From: Paracoccus aestuarii
GTDB taxonomy: Bacteria; Pseudomonadota; Alphaproteobacteria; Rhodobacterales; Rhodobacteraceae
NCBI RefSeq assembly: GCF_028553885.1
Contig: NZ_CP067169.1
Location: 1,569,501-1,633,500, forward strand
Length of the DNA stretch: 64,000 nucleotides
Direction: 5' to 3'
Shown: positions 16,271 through 26,144 of the stretch, piece after piece
Layout: each line of letters starts with the position of its first letter
How positions within the stretch are numbered: position 1 is the stretch's first letter
Position numbers and translations under genes: made by a program
The notes under the pieces: generated by a model
The model's input: the letters and a program-made list of their open reading frames with translations, nothing else
The model's database searches: none
What the model was told of the DNA's origin: nothing

Positions 16271-17869
16271 ATGCAACGACGCCTTCTTGCCGCCGCATCT
16301 GCCATCGCGCTGTTCGCCGGAACCGCGCAGGCCGAAACGGTGCTGCACATCCTCCACACCAATGACGTTCACAGCCGGATCGAGCCGATCAACAGCTCGG
16401 ACAGCACCTGCAACGAGGAACAGCTGGCCGCCGAGGAATGCTTTGGCGGGGTGGCGCGCATCGCCGCCAAGGTCGCCGAGCTGCGCGACCAGATCACCGC
16501 CGATGGCGGCAATGTCATCGTGCTGGATGCGGGCGACCAGTATCAGGGGTCGCTGTTCTACACGACCTACAAGGGCGAGGAGGTCGTCGAGTTCATGACC
16601 GCCATCGGCTATGACGCGATGGCGGTGGGCAATCACGAATTCGACGACGGCCCCGAAGGGCTGGCCGTGCTGGTCGATGGCGTCGATTTCCCGGTCCTGG
16701 CCAGCAATATCGACGTGTCGCAATCCAACGTGCTGGCCGGCAAGGTCGACAAGCATGCCGTGATCGAGATCGGCGATCTGCGCGTGGGCATCGTCGCGGC
16801 CCTGGCCACCGACACGCCCGAGACCGCATCGCCCGGCCCGAACGTCATCTTCTCCGATGACGCCGACGGGCTGGCCGCCGCCGCGGCCGAACTGGCCGAT
16901 CAGGGCGTCGACAAGATCATCGCTGTGACCCATGTCGGCTATGTCCGCGACTTGGAGCTGGCGGCCGAGGTGTCGGGCATCGACGCCATCGTCGGCGGCC
17001 ATTCCCACACCCTGCTGGGCGAGATGGAGGGCGCGCAGGGCGCCTATCCCACCATGGTCGACGGCCCCGACGGGCGGCAGGTGCCGGTCGTGCAGGCCTA
17101 TGGCTATGGCAAGTATCTGGGCCACCTGACCCTGACCTTCGACGACGAGGGCAACGTCACCGCGGCCGAGGGCCAGCCGATCCTGCTGGATGCCTCGGTC
17201 CCCGAGGACGAGGCGATCGCCGCCCGCGTGGCCGAGATGGCCCAGCCCATCGACGAGTTGCGCCAGCAGGTCGTGGCCCGCACCTCGGCCCCGGTGGATG
17301 GCGACCGCAACAACTGCCGCGCCCGCGAATGCGAGATGGGCAACCTGGTCGCCGATGCGATGATCGACCGCGTGGCCGATCAGGGCGTCACCATCGCCAT
17401 CCAGAACAGCGGCGGCCTGCGCGCCTCGCTGGACGAGGGCGAGGTGACCATGGGCGAGGTCTATACCGTGCTGCCCTTCCAGAACACCCTGGCCACCTTC
17501 GAGCTGACCGGTGCCGACATCGTCGCCGCGCTGGAGAACGGCGCCAGCCGCTACGAGGAGACCGCCGGGCGTTTCGCCCAGGTGGCGGGCCTGCAATACA
17601 CCGTCGATCCCGCCGCCGATGCCGGTTCGCGCATCAGCGACGTGATGGTGCAGGCGGATGGCGAATGGGTCGCGATCGACATGGACGCGACCTATGGCGT
17701 GGCCACCAACAACTACATGCGCGCGGGCGGCGACGGCTATGACGTCTTTGCCGAGAACGGGCAGAACGCCTATGATTTCGGCCCCGACCTGGCCGAGGTG
17801 CTCGCCGAATACCTGGCCGAACAGGGTGACTATACCCCCTATCTGGACGGCCGGATCAAGGTTCGCTGA
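16271..17869 (+). CDS. Periplasmic 5'-nucleotidase / metallophosphatase (UshA type)
   Basis: This 532-residue secreted enzyme has a clear signal peptide (cleavage near AGTAQA-ET, residue 21). The N-terminal metallophosphatase domain carries HILHTNDVHSRIEP, VLDAGDQYQGS and VGNHEFDDGPEGL metal motifs plus GGHSHTLLG. The C-terminal 5'-nucleotidase domain (from about residue 335) has RECEMGNLVADAM, IQNSGGLRASLDEG and GVATNNYMRAGGDGY. It probably hydrolyses extracellular nucleotides for phosphate and nucleoside salvage. It is transcribed divergently from the DUF952-pyrD pair across a 150-bp gap. A strong GC hairpin follows the stop. Confidence 0.92.
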   Translation: MQRRLLAAASAIALFAGTAQAETVLHILHTNDVHSRIEPINSSDSTCNEEQLAAEECFGGVARIAAKVAELRDQITADGGNVIVLDAGDQYQGSLFYTTYKGEEVVEFMTAIGYDAMAVGNHEFDDGPEGLAVLVDGVDFPVLASNIDVSQSNVLAGKVDKHAVIEIGDLRVGIVAALATDTPETASPGPNVIFSDDADGLAAAAAELADQGVDKIIAVTHVGYVRDLELAAEVSGIDAIVGGHSHTLLGEMEGAQGAYPTMVDGPDGRQVPVVQAYGYGKYLGHLTLTFDDEGNVTAAEGQPILLDASVPEDEAIAARVAEMAQPIDELRQQVVARTSAPVDGDRNNCRARECEMGNLVADAMIDRVADQGVTIAIQNSGGLRASLDEGEVTMGEVYTVLPFQNTLATFELTGADIVAALENGASRYEETAGRFAQVAGLQYTVDPAADAGSRISDVMVQADGEWVAIDMDATYGVATNNYMRAGGDGYDVFAENGQNAYDFGPDLAEVLAEYLAEQGDYTPYLDGRIKVR

Positions 17870-17877
17870 ACGCCTGC

Positions 17878-17914
17878 GGGGCGGGCCGGACCCCCGGGGG
17901 TCTTGGCCCGCCCC
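17878..17914. terminator. Long GC hairpin after the 5'-nucleotidase gene
   Basis: GGGGCGGGCC (17878-17887) pairs with GGCCCGCCCC (17905-17914), and the inner part GGACCCCC/GGGGGTCT nearly continues the stem. No T-run follows. It is a probable transcript end or RNA-stabilising hairpin between the nucleotidase gene and nadD. Confidence 0.5.
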
Positions 17915-17937
17915 GCGCCTTGCGCTAATCGGGCCGG

Positions 17938-18531
17938 ATGAGAACGGGCTTCCCCCTCGCGCGGCCGGGCCAGCGCATCGGTCTGTTGGGCGGGTCCTTC
18001 GATCCCGCCCATGACGGACATCTGGCGATCAGCCGCGCGGCGCTGCGCCGCCTGCGGCTGGACCGCGTCTGGTGGCTGGTCACGCCGGGCAACCCGCTGA
18101 AGCGCCACGGGCCCGCGCCGCTGGACCGCCGGATGGACACGGCCGCGCGGCTGGCCCGCGACCCCCGCATCATCGTCACCGACCTGGAGACGCAGCTTGG
18201 CCTGCGCATGACCGCCGACACGGTGGCAGCGCTGCGCCATGCCTATCCGGGGGTGCGCTTCGTCTGGCTGATGGGCTCGGACAACCTGGTCCAGTTCCAT
18301 CACTGGGACCGCTGGCGCCAGATCGCGGCCAGCCTGCCCATCGCCGTGATGGCCCGCCCCGGATCGCGGCTGCAGGCGCGGGGATCGGTCGCGGCGGGCA
18401 TCCTGCGCCCGGCGCGCCTGCCCGAGGCCCGCGCGGCCCTGCTGGCCGATGCGCGCCCGCCCGCATGGGTGCTGCTGAACCTGCCCATGTCCCCCCTGTC
18501 ATCGACCACGCTGCGCGAGGCCATGCCATGA
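17938..18531 (+). CDS. nadD: Nicotinate-nucleotide adenylyltransferase
   Basis: This 197-residue enzyme transfers AMP from ATP to nicotinate mononucleotide in NAD synthesis. It has the nucleotidyltransferase motif GLLGGSFDPAHDGHLAIS near the N-terminus, WWLVTPGNPLK, the WLMGSDNLVQFHHWDRW segment and the C-terminal SPLSSTTLREAM (ISSTxxR-type) motif. The stop overlaps the start of dacB by ATGA. In many alphaproteobacteria nadD neighbours rsfS; here it is paired with a PBP4 gene. Confidence 0.94.
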   Translation: MRTGFPLARPGQRIGLLGGSFDPAHDGHLAISRAALRRLRLDRVWWLVTPGNPLKRHGPAPLDRRMDTAARLARDPRIIVTDLETQLGLRMTADTVAALRHAYPGVRFVWLMGSDNLVQFHHWDRWRQIAASLPIAVMARPGSRLQARGSVAAGILRPARLPEARAALLADARPPAWVLLNLPMSPLSSTTLREAMP

Positions 18532-19916
18532 CCCTGAATCGCCGTCACCTACTGGGCCTGATGGCCGCATCGCTGGCCGCCCCCGCCATCGCCCGGGCCC
18601 AGGGGCTGGACATCCGGCCCCCCGCGGCCCGTTCCCGATCCGCGCGCCGTGGTGGCGCGGGCGGGGCTGCCGGGGCGGGTCTCCTATGCGCTGATCGGGC
18701 GGGGGGCGAGGCCTTGGCACTGCGCCAGGCGGCGGTTCCCTTGGCCCCGGCCAGCACGATGAAGGCCATCACCGCGCTCTATGCGCTGGACAGGCTGGGG
18801 CCGGACCGGCGGTTCCGCACCCAGGTGATCCAGTCGGGCGACATGATGGTTCTGGTCGGCGGCGGCGATCCGGTGCTGACCACGGACGAGCTGGCGCAGC
18901 TGGCCGCGGATCTGGCATCGGCGGGCCATCCGGCGCCTGCGCGCTTTGCGGTCTGGGGCGGCGCGCTGCCCGGCTTGGCGCGGATCGCGGGCGAACAGGC
19001 CGAGCATCTGCCCTACAACCCCTCGATCAGCGGGATGATGCTGAACTTCAACCGCGTGCATCTGGGATGGTCGCGGGTCGGCGTCGATTACCGCATGGAG
19101 GTCGAGGCCCGCGCCGCCAGCCAGTCGCCCCGCGCCTATACCGTCACCGCCGCGCCGGGCGATCACGCGCAGCTCTTCACCTATCGCCAGGATCCGGGGC
19201 GCGAAAGCTGGACCGTGTCGCGCGCCGCGATGGGCCGCGCCGGCAGCCGCTGGCTGCCCGTGCGCCTGCCCGAACTCTATGCCGGCGACGTCTTCCAGAC
19301 CCTGTGCCGCGCCCGCGGCCTGGCGCTGCCCGCGCCCGAGATCATCGACCGCCTGCCCGAGGGCCGCGTCCTGGCCCATCACGACAGCCCCGCCGTCGCC
19401 ACGCTGCTGCGCGACATGCTGCGATATTCGACGAACATCACCGCCGAGGCCTTGGGCCTGCATGCCAGCGGCGCGGCCGATCTGGCGGGGTCGGGGCAGG
19501 CGATGCAGGACTGGCTGGGCGATCTGGGCCGCGGGATGCGGCTGTCGGATCATTCCGGCCTGACCGATTCCAGCCGCATCGGCACCTATGCCATGGCGCG
19601 CATCCTGGACGGGCCGGGGCGCGACCTGGCGCTGGCACCGCTGCTGCGCCGCAACCCCATGTCCGACGAGCCCGGGACCGAGGCCCGCCGCCGGGTGGCC
19701 GCCAAGACCGGCACGCTGAACTTCGTGTCGAACCTGGCGGGCTATGTCACCGCCGCGGGCGGGGACGAGGGGGTGTTTGCGATCTTCTGCATCGACGCGG
19801 CGCGGCGCGAGGGCGCCATCGGCCAGGAACTGCCCGCCGGGGTCAGCACCTGGACCCGCAGCGCCAAGGAGGTCCAGCGCGACCTGCTGGGCGCCTTTGC
19901 CGGGCGGCTGGCCTAG
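18528..19916 (+). CDS. dacB: D-alanyl-D-alanine carboxypeptidase/endopeptidase (PBP4 type) with internal frame-swapped segment
   Basis: This 462-residue periplasmic PBP4-family enzyme trims peptidoglycan peptides. A signal sequence (RRHLLGLMAASLAAPAIARA) is followed by the catalytic motifs: SxxK at S76-K79 (PASTMK), SxN in RYSTNITAE, and KTG in AAKTGTLNFVSN. Residues about 32-59 do not look like the family. The +1 frame of the same DNA does, reading VVARAGLPGRVSYALIGRG. Shifting by one base at the C6 run (18618-18623) and back at the G6 run (18701-18706) restores a continuous family-like sequence, so two compensating indels or two homopolymer sequencing errors are likely. It shares the stop tetranucleotide CTAG with the convergent TerB gene. 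Confidence 0.9.
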   Translation: MTLNRRHLLGLMAASLAAPAIARAQGLDIRPPAARSRSARRGGAGGAAGAGLLCADRAGGEALALRQAAVPLAPASTMKAITALYALDRLGPDRRFRTQVIQSGDMMVLVGGGDPVLTTDELAQLAADLASAGHPAPARFAVWGGALPGLARIAGEQAEHLPYNPSISGMMLNFNRVHLGWSRVGVDYRMEVEARAASQSPRAYTVTAAPGDHAQLFTYRQDPGRESWTVSRAAMGRAGSRWLPVRLPELYAGDVFQTLCRARGLALPAPEIIDRLPEGRVLAHHDSPAVATLLRDMLRYSTNITAEALGLHASGAADLAGSGQAMQDWLGDLGRGMRLSDHSGLTDSSRIGTYAMARILDGPGRDLALAPLLRRNPMSDEPGTEARRRVAAKTGTLNFVSNLAGYVTAAGGDEGVFAIFCIDAARREGAIGQELPAGVSTWTRSAKEVQRDLLGAFAGRLA

Positions 19917-20335
19917 ACGGTCATGTGGCGCACCCGGGCCGACAGCTCGATCGCGGCGGCGTGCAGGCGGCTGATGTCCAGCTGGTCGCGGATTTCGGCC
20001 AGCATCACCACCTCGCCCTCATAGAGCCTGCCGTCGGCCGCGCCCACGTCGCAGGCCAGCGCATAGGCGGTCTCGTAGAGCTTCTCGGGTAGGGCGTCGC
20101 GGATCAGGCCGAAGAGGGCGTCCACCCCGTCATCCTCGTCGAAAAGCGTCATCACCGTCTGGCTGACCGCGCGGATGCGGCTGTCGTCATATTCGGCAAA
20201 GACCGGCGCGTGGTCCACCATCCGCTGGATCGCCACCAGTTCGGAGGTGCGGATGGTGCTGTCGGATGCGGAAACGGCCACCATCACCGCGACCAGCGCG
20301 TCGCAGGGTGACAGGGAAGGCAGGTCGATCGTCAT
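19913..20335 (-). CDS. TerB-like tellurite resistance domain protein
   Basis: This 140-residue all-helical protein has the TerB/DjlA-N fold pattern: VAVMVAVSASDSTIRTSELV, then two further helical pairs ending with the acidic AYALACDVGAADGRLYEGEV repeat. TerB-domain proteins bind metals through acidic residues, but tellurite resistance has not been shown for such lone proteins. The start at 20335 is chosen for its GGAGG ribosome binding site; the frame runs on to 20350. It is convergent with dacB with a 4-bp stop overlap. Confidence 0.82.
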   Translation of the reverse strand: MTIDLPSLSPCDALVAVMVAVSASDSTIRTSELVAIQRMVDHAPVFAEYDDSRIRAVSQTVMTLFDEDDGVDALFGLIRDALPEKLYETAYALACDVGAADGRLYEGEVVMLAEIRDQLDISRLHAAAIELSARVRHMTV

Positions 20336-20424
20336 GGCGGTCCTCCGCAAGGGTTCGGGCGCAAATTATTGACGATGCGCGACGCTTTCAATAAGCCATC
20401 CGGACCTCAACAGGAGAAGCGATC

Positions 20425-22002
20425 ATGACCACCCTGCGCGATGCCGCGATGCAATCGAAGGCCTGGCCGTTCGAGGAGGCGCGCCGGGTGCTGAAACGCT
20501 ATGAGAAGGCGCCGCCCGAAAAGGGCTATGTGCTGTTCGAGACGGGCTATGGCCCGTCCGGCCTGCCCCATATCGGCACCTTCGGCGAGGTCGCGCGCAC
20601 CACGATGATCCGCCGCGCCTTTCAGGAGATCAGCGACATCCCCACCCGGCTGATCTGTTTTTCCGACGATCTGGACGGGATGCGCAAGGTCCCCGAGAAC
20701 GTCCCCGACCAGGAGATGCTGAAGGATCACCTGCAGTTGCCGCTGACCGCCGTGCCCGATCCGTTCGGCGAATATGACAGCTTCGGCGATCACAACAACG
20801 CCATGCTGCGCCGGTTCCTGGACACGTTCGGGTTCGACTACGAATTCGTCAGCGCGACGGAATTCTATAAGTCGGGCCAGTTCGACGAGGTGCTGCTGCG
20901 CGCCGCACGCAACTATGACAAGATCATGGAGGTGATGCTGGCATCCCTGCGCGAGGAGCGGCAGCAGACCTATTCCTGTTTCCTGCCGATCAGCCCCAAG
21001 ACGGGGCGGGTCCTCTATGTGCCGATCAAACATGTCGATGCCGAGGCAGGGACCATCACCTTCGACGAGGATGGCGAGGAGATCACCCTGCCGGTCACGG
21101 GCGGCAATGTGAAGCTGCAATGGAAGCCCGATTTCGGCGCCCGTTGGGCCGCGCTGGATGTCGATTTCGAGATGTACGGCAAGGATCACAGCACCAACAC
21201 GCCGATCTATGACGGGATCTGCCGCATCCTGGGCGGCCGGGCGCCCGAGCATTTCACCTATGAGCTGTTTCTGGACCAGCACGGGCAGAAGATTAGCAAG
21301 TCCAAGGGCAACGGGCTGTCGATCGACGAATGGCTGACCTATGCCTCGACCGAAAGCCTAAGCTATTTCATGTATCTCAAGCCCAAGACGGCCAAGCGGA
21401 TGTATTTCGACGTCATCCCCAAGGCGGTCGACGAATATCACCAGCAGCTGCGCGCCTATCCCGACCAGACGCCGGAACAGAAGCTGGCCAACCCGGTCTG
21501 GCACATCCATGGCGGCGAGGTTCCCGCATCCGACATGGTGGTGCCGTTCCAGATGCTGCTGAATCTGGCATCGGTCGCCGGTCAGACGGGCAAGGAGGGG
21601 CTCTGGGGCTTCATCCGCCGCTATGCGCCCGAGGCCAGCCCCGAGACGCATCCGGGCCTGGACCAGGCGGCAGGCTTTGCGCTGCGCTATTTCGACGATT
21701 TCGTGGCGCCCGCGCGCCGGTTCCGCCTGGCCGACGACCGCGAGCGGGCGGCGATGCAGGACCTGTCGGACCGTCTCGCCGCATGGGACCAGCCCGCCGA
21801 CCCGGAGGCGCTGCAATCCATGGTCTTTGCCGTCGGCAAGGATCACGGCTTCGAGCCGCTGCGCGACTGGTTCGCCGCGCTCTATCAGGTGCTGCTGGGC
21901 GCCGATCAGGGGCCGCGTTTCGGGGGCTTCATCGCGCTTTATGGCATTGACGAGACACGCGATCTGATCGACCGCGCGCTGGCGGGCAAGCTGGCCGCAT
22001 AG
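20425..22002 (+). CDS. lysK: Lysyl-tRNA synthetase, class I
   Basis: This 525-residue synthetase charges tRNA-Lys. It is the class I (archaeal-type) LysRS, not the class II enzyme of most bacteria: the HIGH-like signature is [13 protein letters not shown], the KMSKS-like one is [13 protein letters not shown], and class I specific [15 protein letters not shown] is present. Alphaproteobacteria commonly use this form. The ATG at 20425 has CAGGAGAAGCGATC upstream. A TTGACG hexamer at 20369 could belong to its promoter, but no convincing -10 box is visible. Confidence 0.95.
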   Translation: MTTLRDAAMQSKAWPFEEARRVLKRYEKAPPEKGYVLFETGYGPSGLPHIGTFGEVARTTMIRRAFQEISDIPTRLICFSDDLDGMRKVPENVPDQEMLKDHLQLPLTAVPDPFGEYDSFGDHNNAMLRRFLDTFGFDYEFVSATEFYKSGQFDEVLLRAARNYDKIMEVMLASLREERQQTYSCFLPISPKTGRVLYVPIKHVDAEAGTITFDEDGEEITLPVTGGNVKLQWKPDFGARWAALDVDFEMYGKDHSTNTPIYDGICRILGGRAPEHFTYELFLDQHGQKISKSKGNGLSIDEWLTYASTESLSYFMYLKPKTAKRMYFDVIPKAVDEYHQQLRAYPDQTPEQKLANPVWHIHGGEVPASDMVVPFQMLLNLASVAGQTGKEGLWGFIRRYAPEASPETHPGLDQAAGFALRYFDDFVAPARRFRLADDRERAAMQDLSDRLAAWDQPADPEALQSMVFAVGKDHGFEPLRDWFAALYQVLLGADQGPRFGGFIALYGIDETRDLIDRALAGKLAA

Positions 22003-22099
22003 CGATTATTGACGTTACTGCGCTATCGCCCAAGCGCAACAGGTTGACAGCGGGACGGGGCCGGGGGCAACCTCGGCCCCGGTCTCATGGGGGTGCCGC

Positions 22100-23617
22100 A
22101 TGGGCTATCGTCCCGCTTTTCTTGATCTTTCCATCAGCGCCAAGGATGTGCAGGCGGGGCTGACCGTGGCCATCGTGGCGCTGCCCCTGTCGCTGGCCAT
22201 CGCCATCGCCAGCGGGGTCGGCCCCGATCGTGGGCTGGTCACCGCCATCGTGGGCGGGTTCCTGGTCAGCGCCCTGGGCGGCACCCGCCACCAGATCGGA
22301 GGGCCGGCGGGCGCCTTCATCGTGCTGGTCGCCGCCTGCGTCGCGGCCATCGGGATCGAGGGGCTGATCATGGCCACCGCCCTGTCGGGGGTGATGCTGG
22401 CCCTGCTGGGCGCGTTCCGGCTTGGCGGCGCGATCCGCTTCGTGCCCTATCCGGTCATTCTGGGCTTCACCGCGGGGATCGCGGTGATCATCGCGGCCAG
22501 CCAGCTGCGCGACCTGCTGGGCCTGACCCTGACCGGGTCCGAGCCCGGCGCCTTGATCCCCAAGCTCCTGGCGCTGTGGGCGGCGCGGGCCAGCCTGTCG
22601 CCCGCGACCGCGGCGGTGGCCGCGCTGACCGTCGCGGTGATCCTGGCCTGCACCCGGATGGCGCCGCGCCTGCCAGCCATGCTGATGGGCATCATCGCCG
22701 CGATGCTGGCAGCCCAGGTCCTGCCGGTGGTGACGGTGGCCGACCGTTTCGGCGCGCTGCCCACCGGCCTGCCCATGCCCCAGCTGCCGCGGATGGATGC
22801 GGCGCTGCTGATGGCGGCGCTGCCCTTCGCCTTGGGCTTTACGTTGCTGGGGGCGATCGAATCGCTGCTGTCGGCCATGGTCGCCGACCAGATGGCGGGC
22901 AGCCGCATGCGCCCGGATGACGAGCTGATCGGGCAGGGGGCGGCCAATCTGGGCGCCGCGCTGTTCGGGGGGTTCTGCACCACCGGCACCATCGCGCGCA
23001 CCGCCACCAACGTGAAGGCCGGCAGCCGGGGGCCCGCCTCGGGGATGATCCATGCGGGGCTGCTGCTGGTCTTTCTGCTGGTCGCGGCGCCGGTGGTGGG
23101 GGCGATCCCGCTGGCGGGTCTGGCGGGGCTGTTGATGGTCGTGTCCTGGAAGATGATCGAATGGCACGCGATCACCGCCCTGACCCGCATCGACCGGGCC
23201 GAGGCCGGGGTCATGGGCCTGACCTTCGCCACGGTCGTGCTGGTCGACCTGATCACCGGGATCCTGGTGGGCACGGGTTTGGCCGGGCTGATCTTCGTCG
23301 CGCGCATGGCACGGGCCGGGCGGGCCGAGGCCCCGGCGCGCCCGGCGGGCGAGGCGGGCGGGCGGATGGTCGTGCATCTGTCGGGCCCGGTCTTCTTCGG
23401 GTCTGTCGCGCGGATCGGGGGCGTGCTGGACCGGATCGACGCGCGCCCGCGCCTGCTGGTCCTGGACATGGCGCAGGTGACCCTGCTGGACCCGAGCGGC
23501 GCGCAGATGATCGCGGACCTGGCCGCGCGGCTGCGGGCGCAGGGGGCCGGGCTGGCCGTGGCGGGGCTGTCCGCCGATCTGGATCACGGCCTGCCGGCAT
23601 CCATCCCGCGCTTGTGA
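22100..23617 (+). CDS. SulP family anion transporter with STAS domain
   Basis: This 505-residue membrane protein of the SulP/SLC26 family imports inorganic anions such as sulphate or bicarbonate; the substrate is not evident. Ten or more hydrophobic helices include the conserved VGPDRGLVTAIVGGFLVSAL and QIGGPAGAFIVLVAAC segments. It ends in a cytoplasmic STAS domain (VVHLSGPVFFGSVARIGGV, LDMAQVTLLDPSGAQMI). No carbonic anhydrase gene is adjacent to suggest bicarbonate. The downstream gap is an AT-rich island preceding acs. Confidence 0.9.
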   Translation: MGYRPAFLDLSISAKDVQAGLTVAIVALPLSLAIAIASGVGPDRGLVTAIVGGFLVSALGGTRHQIGGPAGAFIVLVAACVAAIGIEGLIMATALSGVMLALLGAFRLGGAIRFVPYPVILGFTAGIAVIIAASQLRDLLGLTLTGSEPGALIPKLLALWAARASLSPATAAVAALTVAVILACTRMAPRLPAMLMGIIAAMLAAQVLPVVTVADRFGALPTGLPMPQLPRMDAALLMAALPFALGFTLLGAIESLLSAMVADQMAGSRMRPDDELIGQGAANLGAALFGGFCTTGTIARTATNVKAGSRGPASGMIHAGLLLVFLLVAAPVVGAIPLAGLAGLLMVVSWKMIEWHAITALTRIDRAEAGVMGLTFATVVLVDLITGILVGTGLAGLIFVARMARAGRAEAPARPAGEAGGRMVVHLSGPVFFGSVARIGGVLDRIDARPRLLVLDMAQVTLLDPSGAQMIADLAARLRAQGAGLAVAGLSADLDHGLPASIPRL

Positions 23618-23650
23618 ATTATTTACAAAACGCAAACGGAGCTAGTGAAT

Positions 23651-23715
23651 AAGTTAACTGAATTATCGTTTTAAAAAAACGGGTTAACTTGATGGCCCGA
23701 ATGTGATTAACATAC
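23651..23715 (+). promoter_or_regulatory. AT-rich acs upstream region with nested inverted repeats
   Basis: AAGTTAAC (23651-23658) and GTTAACTT (23683-23690) are perfect reverse complements, and between them CGTTTT...AAAACG (23667-23681) forms a second dyad. TTGATG at 23689-23694 with ATACCC 17 bp downstream could be a sigma-70-like promoter. TGTGATTAACA (23703-23713) is a further small dyad. This region is strikingly AT-rich for the window and is a good candidate operator/promoter for acs. Confidence 0.5.
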
Positions 23716-23797
23716 CCCTCAAGGAATGGTTTGCATCCGGGCCGCAGGGTCGGCCCCGCGCGCAGACCACCGCCATGACGAGGATGAGGGGGATGTC

Positions 23798-25753
<1,956 letters not shown>

Positions 25754-25761
25754 TCCATCCG

Positions 25762-25784
25762 GGGGCCCCGCGACCCGGGGCCCC
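25762..25784. terminator. GC hairpin after acs
   Basis: GGGGCCCCG (25762-25770) pairs with CGGGGCCCC (25776-25784) around a 5-nt loop, 9 bp after the acs stop. There is no T-run. It probably marks the acs transcript end or differentially stabilises acs mRNA relative to the transporter genes. Confidence 0.5.
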
Positions 25785-25876
25785 TGCATGACGCGCCCGA
25801 CCCCGCCGCCGGGTCAGGGCGATGCGACACGAGGGCGGAGTGACAGACATGTCTGAACAGGGAGGGACCCAAGGAC

Positions 25877-26134
25877 ATGAGTGACAGATACTCATCGAAT
25901 GCGTATTGGAAGGCCAATCTTCGCATCATCTACATCTGCCTGGCGATCTGGGCGTTGGTCTCCTATGGCTTCGGGATCGTCCTGAGGCCGCTTCTGGCGT
26001 CGATCCCGGTGGGCGGCACGGATCTGGGGTTCTGGTTCGCCCAGCAGGGGTCGATCCTGTGCTTCATCGCGCTGATCTTCTTCTACACCTGGCGGATGAA
26101 CCGTCTGGACGCCGAATACGGCGTGGACGAGTGA
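25877..26134 (+). CDS. DUF4212 small subunit of sodium:solute symporter
   Basis: This 85-residue protein with two membrane helices (LRIIYICLAIWALVSYGFGI and FAQQGSILCFIALIFFYTW) matches DUF4212. Members are almost always encoded directly before a large SLC5-type symporter and are thought to be its small subunit. The gene is 10 bp ahead of the symporter here. GGAGGGACCCAAGGAC precedes the ATG. Confidence 0.92.
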   Translation: MSDRYSSNAYWKANLRIIYICLAIWALVSYGFGIVLRPLLASIPVGGTDLGFWFAQQGSILCFIALIFFYTWRMNRLDAEYGVDE

Positions 26135-26144
26135 GGACCCGGTC

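Noticed and set aside
16271..17869. 5'-nucleotidase as a virulence or defence nuclease
   Set aside because: Motifs and signal peptide fit an ordinary UshA-type periplasmic nucleotidase.
20369..20397. Possible promoter TTGACG with a weak -10 upstream of lysK
   Set aside because: The -35-like hexamer is good, but no acceptable -10 box at 16-18 bp spacing is present, so it is not listed as a feature.
22009..22072. TTGACG and TTGACA hexamers upstream of the SulP gene
   Set aside because: Neither has a recognisable -10 element at proper spacing.
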